Assembly: GCA_023416545.1 (NCBI GenBank)
Contig: JAEZHO010000098.1
Span: forward strand, 1-5,583
DNA: 5,583 bases
Source: Pseudomonadota bacterium
GTDB taxonomy: Bacteria > Pseudomonadota > Alphaproteobacteria > Rhizobiales > Rhizobiaceae
Direction of reading: 5' to 3'
Part shown: piece after piece, positions 1 to 5,471 of the stretch
Layout: each line of letters starts with the position of its first letter
Position numbering within the stretch: the stretch's first letter is position 1
Translations under genes and position numbers: made by a program
The notes under the pieces: model-generated
The model's input: the letters and a program-made list of their open reading frames with translations, nothing else
Told to the model about the DNA's origin: nothing
The model's database searches: none

Positions 1-1455
1 GCGCCGCTGGCGGAGGCCCTGGCGATGCTGGTGCGCGAGAAGCTCGCGGGCACCCCTGTGCCGGAAAGCGCCGGCAAGGTTCTCGATCTCTGGCGTCCGT
101 TCTTCGAGGAAAAGGCCGGCAGCGACCTCGACAATCTGAAGGGTGCCATCGAGGACCAGCAGGCGTTTGCCCGACTGGTCCGCCACATGCTCTCCTCCAT
201 GCAGGTCGCCGAAGACCTCGGCGACGAGGATGCCGAGCCCGAGGAGATGGAAAACCCGAACGACGAGGAGCAGCCGCGCAGCAACGAGGCTGAGAACGAG
301 GAAGTCGAGGAGGAAGCCGGTTCGGATGCCGCGCCGGCCGAGCAGAGCGAAGCTGCCGACGACGAGATGGACGAAGGGGAGATGGACGGCGCCGAAATGT
401 CCGACGATGAAATGTCGGACGAGGCTGACGATCACTCCGAGACCCCCGGCGAGACGAGACGCCCGCACAGCCCGTTCGACGATTTCAACGAGAAGGTGGA
501 TTACCGCATCTTCACGCAGGAGTTCGACGAGGAGGTCCTCGCCGAGGAACTCTGCGACGAGGCGGAGCTGGAGCGGCTTCGCGCTTTCCTCGACAAGCAG
601 CTGTCGCACCTCCAGGGCGCCGTTGGGCGCCTTGCCAACCGATTGCAGCGCCGCCTGATGGCCCAACAGAACCGCTCCTGGGATTTCGACCTCGAGGAGG
701 GCTATCTCGACTCGGCTCGCCTGGTGCGCCTGGTCATCGATCCGATGCAGCCGCTCTCCTTCAAGAAGGAGCGGGACACGCAGTTTCGCGATACGGTCGT
801 GTCGCTGGTGCTGGACAATTCCGGCTCGATGCGCGGACGCCCGATCACGGTTGCCGCCACCTGCGCCGATATCCTTGCCCGCACGCTCGAGCGCTGCGGC
901 GTCAAGGTGGAGATCCTCGGCTTCACCACCAAGGCCTGGAAGGGCGGGCAGTCGCGCGAAACGTGGCTGGCCGGCGGCAAGCCGCCCAATCCCGGTCGCC
1001 TGAACGATCTTCGGCACATCGTCTACAAGTCCGCCGATGCACCCTGGCGCCGGTCGCGCCGTAACCTCGGGCTGATGATGCGTGAGGGGCTGCTCAAGGA
1101 AAACATCGACGGCGAAGCGCTGATGTGGGCCCACAATCGCCTGATCGGGCGTCCCGAGCAGCGCAAGATCCTGATGATGATCTCCGACGGGGCGCCGGTC
1201 GACGACTCGACCCTTTCGGTCAACCCGGGCAACTACCTGGAGCGCCACCTGCGCGCCGTCATCGAGCAGATAGAAACCCGTTCTCCGGTCGAACTGCTGG
1301 CGATCGGCATCGGCCACGACGTCACGCGCTACTATCGCAAGGCCGTCACGATCGTCGACGCCGACGAGCTTGCCGGCGCAATGACCGAGCAGCTCGCCGC
1401 GCTGTTCGAGGAGAATGGCGGTGCCGGCAAATCCCGGATGCGGCGCGCCGGGTGA
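1..1455 (+). CDS. cobT: Aerobic cobaltochelatase subunit CobT, C-terminal part (5' end outside window)
   Basis: CobT is the von Willebrand A (vWA) subunit of the ATP-dependent cobaltochelatase CobNST, which inserts Co2+ into hydrogenobyrinic acid a,c-diamide in aerobic B12 synthesis. It works with the AAA+ subunit CobS and the catalytic subunit CobN in the cytoplasm. The frame is open from base 1, and 484 residues are visible against about 630 in known CobT, so the first quarter is missing. The ATG at 25 is internal. Window residues 71-147 are an acidic linker (38 Asp/Glu of 77), typical of CobT. A helical, Arg-rich stretch follows, then the vWA domain (about 262-470). Its MIDAS metal site is visible: DNSGSM at 272-277, Thr309/Thr310 in GFTTKAW, and Asp396 in ISDGAP. 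MIDAS proteins of this type bind Mg2+ and contact the AAA+ ring. cobS probably lies just upstream, outside the window. The stop overlaps a possible GTG start of the next gene. Identification is firm. Confidence 0.96.
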   Translation, partial: APLAEALAMLVREKLAGTPVPESAGKVLDLWRPFFEEKAGSDLDNLKGAIEDQQAFARLVRHMLSSMQVAEDLGDEDAEPEEMENPNDEEQPRSNEAENEEVEEEAGSDAAPAEQSEAADDEMDEGEMDGAEMSDDEMSDEADDHSETPGETRRPHSPFDDFNEKVDYRIFTQEFDEEVLAEELCDEAELERLRAFLDKQLSHLQGAVGRLANRLQRRLMAQQNRSWDFDLEEGYLDSARLVRLVIDPMQPLSFKKERDTQFRDTVVSLVLDNSGSMRGRPITVAATCADILARTLERCGVKVEILGFTTKAWKGGQSRETWLAGGKPPNPGRLNDLRHIVYKSADAPWRRSRRNLGLMMREGLLKENIDGEALMWAHNRLIGRPEQRKILMMISDGAPVDDSTLSVNPGNYLERHLRAVIEQIETRSPVELLAIGIGHDVTRYYRKAVTIVDADELAGAMTEQLAALFEENGGAGKSRMRRAG

Positions 1456-1469
1456 CATACCTTCCCCCG

Positions 1470-2450
1470 ATGCGCCGAAGCCTCGTCCTCGCGCCGCTCC
1501 TGGCGTTGATCGCCGCCTCTCCGGTCGCGCCCGCGACCGATCGCCTGCCCATCGAGACCTCCCTGATCGCGCAGTTCCGGAAGGGCTCGGCCGATACCCG
1601 CTTCGGCGCGCTGGAATTCCTGGGAGGCTTCCAGTTCTCGTCCTCCGACAGCCGGCTCGGCGGCCTGTCCGCCATCCGTTTCCGCCCGAACGGGCGCGAT
1701 TTCGTGGCCGTCCAGGATACGGGGGAATGGGTCACCGGATCCATAGAACGCGACGCAGCCGGGCGCCTTAAGGGTCTTTCCTCGCTGTCGATCGACGCGA
1801 TGCTGGACGCCAGGGGGCGGTCCCCGTCGAAGTTCGACATCGATGCTGAAGGGCTTGCGATGCAGCCCGGTCGTTTGATCGTCAGCTACGAGAGAAAGCA
1901 CCGGATCGATGCCTATCCCGATCCGGGATATGAGAAGGCCAGACCGCGATCGGTCGGCATGGTGATCCCGTCGCGGGAACTGCGCACCAACGGCGGTATC
2001 GAGACGCTGGTGGCCGCGCCTGCCGAGAGCCCTCTGGCGGGGGCGCTGGTGGCGGTGGCCGAGCGGAGCATAGACGGCGATGGGAACCTGTTTGCCGCCG
2101 TGCTGGACGGACCTCGGAAGGGTGTCTTCAAGGTGGCACGCCACCAGCCCTGGGCGGTGACCGACGGCGCCTTCCTGCCGGATGGCGACCTGCTCCTCCT
2201 GGAGCGCCGCTTCAGCTATCTGGGCGGCGTCGGCATGCGCCTGCGGCGTATCGAGGCCGACGCCATCAAGCCGGGCGCGCTGGTGGACGGGAAGGTGCTG
2301 ATCGAAGCCGACATGGGTGCGGAGATCGACAACATGGAAGGCCTCGACGTCCTTGTCGAGAACGGCGAGACCCGCATCATCATTGTGTCGGATGACAACG
2401 GGTCCTTCCTGCAGCGCAACCTGATGCTGGAATTCCGGCTGGTGGACTGA
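1470..2450 (+). CDS. Secreted esterase-like/phytase-like domain protein
   Basis: A 326-residue protein resembling the phytase-like family (Pfam PF13449, 'esterase-like activity of phytase'), a predicted beta-propeller fold whose reaction is not established for most members. The N-terminus MRRSLVLAPLLALIAASPVAPA is a plausible Sec signal peptide, so the product is probably periplasmic. Family-type stretches are RFGALEFLGG near residue 47, VAVQDTGEW (Asp83), DAEGLA from 125, TDGAFLPDGDLLLLERRF in the middle, NMEGLD from 288 and SDDNGSF around 307-313 near the end. The start is uncertain: ATG 1470 gives the signal peptide directly but has no good Shine-Dalgarno, whereas GTG 1452 overlaps the cobT stop (GTGA) and adds six residues. 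Either way it is probably cotranscribed with cobT. A role in cobalamin metabolism is not shown; the linkage may simply be positional. The family call is solid, the substrate unknown. Confidence 0.85.
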   Translation: MRRSLVLAPLLALIAASPVAPATDRLPIETSLIAQFRKGSADTRFGALEFLGGFQFSSSDSRLGGLSAIRFRPNGRDFVAVQDTGEWVTGSIERDAAGRLKGLSSLSIDAMLDARGRSPSKFDIDAEGLAMQPGRLIVSYERKHRIDAYPDPGYEKARPRSVGMVIPSRELRTNGGIETLVAAPAESPLAGALVAVAERSIDGDGNLFAAVLDGPRKGVFKVARHQPWAVTDGAFLPDGDLLLLERRFSYLGGVGMRLRRIEADAIKPGALVDGKVLIEADMGAEIDNMEGLDVLVENGETRIIIVSDDNGSFLQRNLMLEFRLVD

Positions 2451-2492
2451 CCGCCTGCCGGATCATCCTCACTGCGCGCGCTGGGCAGGCGG
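2451..2492. terminator. 9-bp inverted repeat between convergent genes, possible bidirectional 3'-end hairpin
   Basis: CCGCCTGCC at 2451-2459 is exactly complementary to GGCAGGCGG at 2484-2492, with a 24-nt loop. The left arm begins at the first base after the stop of the phytase-like gene. The right arm lies in the last codons of yhhQ (Pro-Pro-Ala), and the loop contains the yhhQ stop. The hairpin can form in both transcripts. No T-run follows on either strand, so it is not a canonical intrinsic terminator; it could aid Rho-dependent termination, protect 3' ends, or limit transcript collision. Confidence 0.45.
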
Positions 2493-3107
2493 CATGGGCT
2501 TCAGAACGCTCATCAGCGCCCCGTAGGGAAGCAGCATCACGACGCCGACGAGGACCTTCACGCCGAGATCGCCTAGGGCCCAGGAGATCCACCGCGGTGC
2601 TTCCATCGACAGTATGCCGAGGATCGGAGCCGATTCGATCGCGAACGGGTCGTTCGGGCCGAGAAGGATGAACACGGACGCGAAGGCGATCGAGAAGAAG
2701 AGGGCGGTGTCGATTGCCGAGCCCGCGAGCGAGCCGGCGAGCGGTGCCCGCCACCACGTCTGCCGGCGCAGCCGGTTGAAGACCGAGATGTCGAGAAGCT
2801 GGCCGATCAGGAAGGCCGTTCCGGAAGCGATCGCGATGCGCGGCACGGAGGTGAAGAAGGAGACGGTCACGCCCACGACGAAACCGGCCAGCACGACGCG
2901 CCGGGCGATCGAGGGGCCGAACTGCCGGTTGGTGAGGTCGGTGACGAGGAATGCGACGGGATAGCTGAATGCGCCCCATGTCAACAGGTCGCCGAGCTGG
3001 ACGCCGAACAGCGTGCCGGCGAGCGGGAACTGGACGAGGAAGTTCGAGGCGACGACGACGAACGCCATCAGCAGCGTATAAACAAAGGTATAGCGAAAAT
3101 ATCGCAT
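2469..3107 (-). CDS. yhhQ: Queuosine precursor transporter, YhhQ/VUT family
   Basis: A 212-residue inner-membrane protein of the VUT/YhhQ family (COG1738). E. coli YhhQ imports the queuosine precursor preQ0/preQ1, feeding modification of the wobble base of GUN-anticodon tRNAs. About six hydrophobic helices can be seen, roughly at residues 8-27, 40-57, 68-88, 90-110, 121-148 and 178-200. The family signature is YPVAFLVTDLTNRQFG (49-64), with GTAFLIGQLLDISVFNRLR (96-114) and a helix containing Ser130 and Asp133. Length is normal. The ATG at 3107 is supported by AGGA (3115-3118) seven bases upstream. The gene lies 110 bp downstream of rpmB on the same strand and ends 18 bp from the convergent phytase-like gene. 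I see no convincing promoter of its own, so readthrough from rpmB is likely. The leader contains a possible preQ1-I-like pseudoknot that includes the start codon. Which precursor is carried cannot be told from sequence. Confidence 0.93.
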   Translation of the reverse strand: MRYFRYTFVYTLLMAFVVVASNFLVQFPLAGTLFGVQLGDLLTWGAFSYPVAFLVTDLTNRQFGPSIARRVVLAGFVVGVTVSFFTSVPRIAIASGTAFLIGQLLDISVFNRLRRQTWWRAPLAGSLAGSAIDTALFFSIAFASVFILLGPNDPFAIESAPILGILSMEAPRWISWALGDLGVKVLVGVVMLLPYGALMSVLKPMPPAQRAQ

Positions 3108-3133
3108 TTTTTTATCCTGGGTGATGCCACCAG
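3104..3133 (-). promoter_or_regulatory. Candidate preQ1-I-like riboswitch pseudoknot over the yhhQ start codon
   Basis: Read on the - strand, CUGG (3133-3130) pairs with CCAG (3120-3117) around the 9-nt loop UGGCAUCAC. A tail GAUAAAAAA follows, then AUGC (3107-3104), whose first three bases are the yhhQ start codon. The loop's GCAU (3127-3124) is exactly complementary to AUGC, giving an H-type pseudoknot. This matches the class I preQ1 aptamer layout: stem ending in GG, a U after it, ACCC on the 3' side (the C before the stem would be the ligand-pairing C, base 3121), an AUAAAAAA tail in the minor groove, and loop-tail pairing. The Shine-Dalgarno AGGA (3115-3118) partly lies in the stem, so the folded state should block translation. 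Deviations are a 4-bp instead of about 5-bp stem and a first loop lacking the usual UUC/UC. The downstream gene's function makes the match more credible, but this is inferred by eye. Confidence 0.42.
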
Positions 3134-3151
3134 TTCGAGTCGTATGTTGTT

Positions 3152-3189
3152 CAACAGAAAGGGCTTGTACGGTCGCCCGTCAAGCCCCT
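3152..3189 (-). terminator. Terminator-like hairpin downstream of rpmB
   Basis: On the - strand GGGCTTG-ACGG (3187-3177) pairs with CCGT-A-CAAGCCC (3172-3161), an 11-bp GC-rich stem with a GCGA (GNRA) tetraloop and one bulged A at 3168. Two more weak pairs (G-U, A-U) can extend it at the base. It is followed by the interrupted U-run TTTCTGTT. It begins about 28 bp after the rpmB stop. The bulge and short U-run suggest partial termination, which would let some transcripts continue into yhhQ. Confidence 0.62.
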
Positions 3190-3217
3190 GCTGGAACCAT
3201 GAAAGGTCGGTCGAAGC

Positions 3218-3508
3218 TTAGGCGGCTTCGGCAGTCTTCTTGACGATCTGGCGGCGCAGCAGGCGGGCGCGCATCGACAGGTCGGTTTCGTCAGCCTTCA
3301 GCAGGAAGGCGTCGAGGCCACCGCGATGCTCGACCGAGCGAAGGGCGTGCGCCGATACGCGAAGGCGGAAGCGCTGTCCGAGCGCATCGGAGATCAGCGT
3401 GACGTGGCACAGGTTCGGCAGGAACCGGCGGCGCGTCTTGTTGTTTGCGTGGCTGACGTTGTTGCCGGTCTGAACGCCCTTGCCGGTCAGTTCGCACATA
3501 CGAGACAT
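3218..3508 (-). CDS. rpmB: 50S ribosomal protein L28
   Basis: A 96-residue ribosomal protein bL28, a component of the large ribosomal subunit. The N-terminus MSRMCELTGKGVQTGNNVSHANNKTRRRFLPNL is the diagnostic L28 block (residues 1-33), followed by the RFRLRVSAHALR strand (46-57). The C-terminal extension (about 58-96, ending QIVKKTAEAA) is characteristic of alphaproteobacteria; E. coli L28 has only 78 residues. The protein is strongly basic. The start at 3508 is chosen over the in-frame ATG at 3556 because it gives the conserved MSR start and has AAGGTG 6-11 bases upstream. The gene has its own strong promoter at 3601-3629 and an 86-nt leader. Cys5 and Cys34 are present, but I see no complete four-cysteine zinc motif. 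It is first in a same-strand pair with yhhQ, separated by a hairpin. Confidence 0.98.
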   Translation of the reverse strand: MSRMCELTGKGVQTGNNVSHANNKTRRRFLPNLCHVTLISDALGQRFRLRVSAHALRSVEHRGGLDAFLLKADETDLSMRARLLRRQIVKKTAEAA

Positions 3509-3594
3509 GGGTACACCTTTGTTGTTCTTCTGCAATCGAATGGTACTTCCGGGCAATGCCCGGCGCGCCGATCCAACTGGTCTGATTGGAAAGT
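3509..3594 (-). promoter_or_regulatory. rpmB 5' leader with a stable hairpin
   Basis: This is the predicted untranslated leader of rpmB, running from a transcription start estimated about 7 nt after the -10 box to the ATG. It contains a perfect hairpin CCGGGC-ATT-GCCCGG (3563-3549), adjacent to the palindrome GGCGCGCC, and a weaker CCAA...TTGG pairing further 5'. The 3' third is A-rich and unstructured, ending in the AAGGTG ribosome-binding site. Ribosomal protein leaders are often autoregulatory, but I do not recognise a described L28 leader motif here. Confidence 0.45.
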
Positions 3595-3600
3595 TGCGGT

Positions 3601-3629
3601 TCTATAGTCAGTGAGGGCGGTCGCGTCAA
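3601..3629 (-). promoter_or_regulatory. Sigma-70-type promoter of rpmB
   Basis: On the - strand the -35 hexamer TTGACG (3629-3624) is separated by exactly 17 bp from the -10 hexamer TATAGA (3606-3601). Each hexamer has five of six consensus bases, and the preceding GGC before TTGACG is common in alphaproteobacterial housekeeping promoters. The start point should be near 3594. Strength fits a ribosomal protein gene. Confidence 0.85.
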
Positions 3630-3765
3630 GCCAAACCTTGGGGTTGCTGGTGCAGAATCCGGTGCAAGTGGCGGAGGCCGGCTATTTTCTTGCCATAGTG
3701 GCGGGCTTATATCGTTTCGACCGGGGACGGACCATCCCCATGCTCACTTCTGTCGAGGCACGATC
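3630..3765 (+). promoter_or_regulatory. Divergent upstream region of the DUF3108 operon, weak promoter candidate
   Basis: This stretch must drive the + strand operon starting at 3766. The best -10-like sequence is TATATC (3708-3713), but the bases 17 bp upstream (TTTTCT, 3685-3690) are a poor -35, so the assignment is weak. After the predicted start there is a small hairpin, GGGGA (3723-3727) with TCCCC (3735-3739), immediately before an out-of-frame ATG at 3740. GAGG at 3755-3758 is the Shine-Dalgarno of the real gene, seven bases before its ATG. No operator palindrome was recognised. Confidence 0.3.
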
Positions 3766-4539
3766 ATGTCCAGGGGCCGCGGGGCCGTTATAGCCACAGC
3801 ATGCGCATTTTCCCTGCTGGCCGGACCCGCGGGAACGGCGGGTATCCGCCATGTCAGCGAGTATCATATCTCGCTCGGCATCCTGCCCATTGCACGGGCG
3901 GCCTTCGCGAGCGAGTTCGGCAGCAGTGAATACCGCATCGCCGGGACCTTCCGCTCCTGGGGGCTGGCGGAGATCATCAGCAAGATCTCGGCGGAGACCA
4001 GCGTCACCGGTCGCAAGCGCGGCGACAGGCTGGAGGCGGAGCAATACGACCTCGTGTACAAGACCGGCAAGCGCACCCGCGTCTACGAGGTAACCTACAA
4101 AAACGGCGACGTGACGCGGTCCGTGACGAAGCCGGAGCCGAAGCCGCGGCCCGACAGCTGGGTGCCGGTCGCGCCGGAGGACCTGCGTTCCGTGCTCGAC
4201 CCGCTGACGGGGCTGGTCTTTTCCGGTGACGCGAAATCCTGCCCCCGCCGCGTCCCCATCTATGACGGGGAATCGCGGATGGACCTTATCCTCACTCCGA
4301 AGGGGACGGAGAACTTTTCCACCGAAGGCTTCGAGGGCGAGGTGCTGGTCTGCGAGATCCGCTACGTGCCGAAATCAGGCTTCAAGCGCGGGCGTTCCGA
4401 TATCGAGTATCTCAGGAAGACGCCGATGGAGATCTGGTTTGCCAAGGCGCAATCGGTAAATGTATATGCTCCCGTTTATGCCCGCATACCGACGAGCATG
4501 GGGCAGGTATATGTGAAGGCCGCGAAATACGGCGGCTGA
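3766..4539 (+). CDS. Exported DUF3108 domain-containing protein
   Basis: A 257-residue protein of the DUF3108 family (PF11306), of unknown function and widespread in Rhizobiales. The N-terminus MSRGRGAVIATACAFSLLAGPAGTA is a clear signal peptide, so the mature protein is probably periplasmic. It begins with the family-like stretch HVSEYHISLGILPIARAAF, followed by a beta-rich body. Later landmarks are KPRPDSWVPVAPEDLRSVLDPLTGL, CPRRVPIYDGESRMDL (Cys159, Tyr166), VCEIRYVPKSGF (Cys196) and a C-terminal VYAPVYARIPTSMG. Cys159 and Cys196 could form a disulfide. ATG 3766 is chosen because it gives the signal peptide and has GAGG at 7-nt spacing; the frame is open further upstream, but that part has no family character and overlaps the rpmB promoter. 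It is followed after 31 bp by a DMT exporter and probably heads that operon. Domain assignment is good, function unknown. Confidence 0.88.
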   Translation: MSRGRGAVIATACAFSLLAGPAGTAGIRHVSEYHISLGILPIARAAFASEFGSSEYRIAGTFRSWGLAEIISKISAETSVTGRKRGDRLEAEQYDLVYKTGKRTRVYEVTYKNGDVTRSVTKPEPKPRPDSWVPVAPEDLRSVLDPLTGLVFSGDAKSCPRRVPIYDGESRMDLILTPKGTENFSTEGFEGEVLVCEIRYVPKSGFKRGRSDIEYLRKTPMEIWFAKAQSVNVYAPVYARIPTSMGQVYVKAAKYGG

Positions 4540-4540
4540 C

Positions 4541-4570
4541 GGGGGCTCTATCCGCCCCGAAGGGGGCAGG
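4541..4570 (+). promoter_or_regulatory. Hairpin embracing the ribosome-binding site of the DMT gene
   Basis: The 31-bp gap between the DUF3108 stop and the GTG start can form GCCCC-GAAG-GGGGC (4554-4567), which buries the Shine-Dalgarno-like AAGGGGG (4560-4566). A competing stem pairs GGGGC (4542-4546) with the same GCCCC (4554-4558) and would free the site. No T-run follows, so it is not an intrinsic terminator. It could couple translation of the DMT gene to ribosomes finishing the upstream gene. Confidence 0.35.
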
Positions 4571-5461
4571 GTGAAGGTACGCGGGACGCTGATCGGCTTC
4601 ACGGCCATTCTCATGTGGTCATTGCTGGCATTGATGACGGCGGCGTCCGGAAAGATGCCACCCTTCCAGCTCTCGGCCATCAGCTTTGCGATCGGCAGCC
4701 TTCCGGGTCTTCTCCTTTTCGCGGCACGGCCGCAGCGGCTGAGGTTCCTGCGCCAGCCGCCAAAGGTGTGGATCATCGGCATTGCCGGTCTGTTCGGCTA
4801 CCATTTCCTCTATTTCACCGCGCTCAGGAGCGCGCCGGCGGTGGAGGCGGGCCTGATCGCCTATCTGTGGCCGCTTTTCATCGTCGTGGGATCGGCCCTG
4901 CTGCCCGGCGAGCGTCTCCGCTGGTATCATGTCGCGGGCGCCGTGGCCGGCCTTGTGGGAACCGTGGCGATCGTGTCGCGAAACGGCATCTCCTTCGACG
5001 ACCAGTACGCCCTCGGCTACGGAGCCGCCTTTCTCTGCGCCTTCACATGGTCCGGATATTCGCTGCTGACGCGGAGCTTCGACCGTGTCTCGACCGATGT
5101 CGTCACCGGGTTCTGCCTGGCAACCTCGCTCCTGTCGCTCCTCTGCCATCTTCTTCTCGAGACGACGGTGTGGCCTGCCAGCGGCGGCGAATGGTTGGCG
5201 GTGGCGGGGCTCGGCCTGCTTCCGGTGGGGGCTGCCTTCTACGCCTGGGACTACGGGGTGAAGAACGGCGACATCCAGATCATCGGTGCCGCGAGCTATG
5301 CGGCTCCCCTGCTTTCGACGCTGATCCTGGTGGCAAGCGGTTACGCCGAGCCGGACTGGCGCATCGGCGTCGCCTGCCTGCTGATCACCGGCGGAGCCGT
5401 GCTGGCGGCACGGGACATGATCATGCCGCGAGCGTCGCGGCAGTCGACGCCGGCAGAATAG
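4571..5461 (+). CDS. DMT superfamily transporter with two EamA domains
   Basis: A 296-residue inner-membrane protein of the drug/metabolite transporter superfamily (EamA, PF00892; COG0697). The length and roughly ten hydrophobic helices are standard for the family. The first EamA repeat spans about residues 5-137, with the hallmark VEAGLIAYLWPLFIVVGSALLPGERL (91-116) at the end of the repeat. The second spans about 147-282, with GAASYAAPLLSTLILVASG (239-257) in the equivalent place. It resembles the YddG-like aromatic amino acid/metabolite exporters, but the substrate cannot be read from sequence. The GTG start gives the conserved N-terminus MKVRGTLIGFTAILMWSLLA and has an AAGGGGG site just upstream; no ATG upstream is available and the next Met (residue 15) lies inside the first helix. 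It lies 31 bp after the DUF3108 gene and 10 bp before a lysoplasmalogenase-like gene, so a three-gene operon is likely. Confidence 0.92.
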   Translation: MKVRGTLIGFTAILMWSLLALMTAASGKMPPFQLSAISFAIGSLPGLLLFAARPQRLRFLRQPPKVWIIGIAGLFGYHFLYFTALRSAPAVEAGLIAYLWPLFIVVGSALLPGERLRWYHVAGAVAGLVGTVAIVSRNGISFDDQYALGYGAAFLCAFTWSGYSLLTRSFDRVSTDVVTGFCLATSLLSLLCHLLLETTVWPASGGEWLAVAGLGLLPVGAAFYAWDYGVKNGDIQIIGAASYAAPLLSTLILVASGYAEPDWRIGVACLLITGGAVLAARDMIMPRASRQSTPAE

Positions 5462-5471
5462 CCTGTCGCCG

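Noticed and set aside
211..441. Low-complexity acidic tract as a tandem repeat or foreign insert
   Set aside because: An Asp/Glu-rich linker before the vWA domain is normal for CobT.
143..658. 171-codon + strand frame inside cobT
   Set aside because: Arg/Ser/Thr-rich out-of-frame reading of the acidic linker; not a gene.
1125..1469. Upstream extension of the phytase-like frame inside cobT
   Set aside because: It is an open frame overlapping a firmly identified cobT; the translated part is Arg/Pro/Asp-rich with no family similarity. The signal peptide begins at 1470.
1332..2144. 270-codon frame on the - strand opposite the phytase-like gene
   Set aside because: High-GC antisense shadow: composition is rich in Arg, Gly and His with no domain, and the + strand frame has clear family motifs.
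2380..2979. 199-codon - strand frame overlapping yhhQ
   Set aside because: Out-of-frame shadow of yhhQ, Arg-rich and without hydrophobic helices.
3161..3189. TTGACG inside the rpmB terminator as a -35 box for yhhQ (the segment GGCTTGACG-GG-CGACCG resembles the rpmB promoter's GGCTTGACG-CGACCG)
   Set aside because: The bases 17 bp downstream are TTTCTG, a poor -10, and the hexamer is part of the hairpin stem. The similarity to the promoter is probably coincidental.
3509..3556. Sixteen-residue N-terminal extension of L28 from ATG 3556
   Set aside because: L28 begins with MSR at 3508, which has a good Shine-Dalgarno; the extension lies in the leader and overlaps its hairpin.
4619..5149. 176-codon - strand frame opposite the DMT gene
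   Set aside because: Charged antisense shadow of a membrane-protein gene with no recognisable domain.
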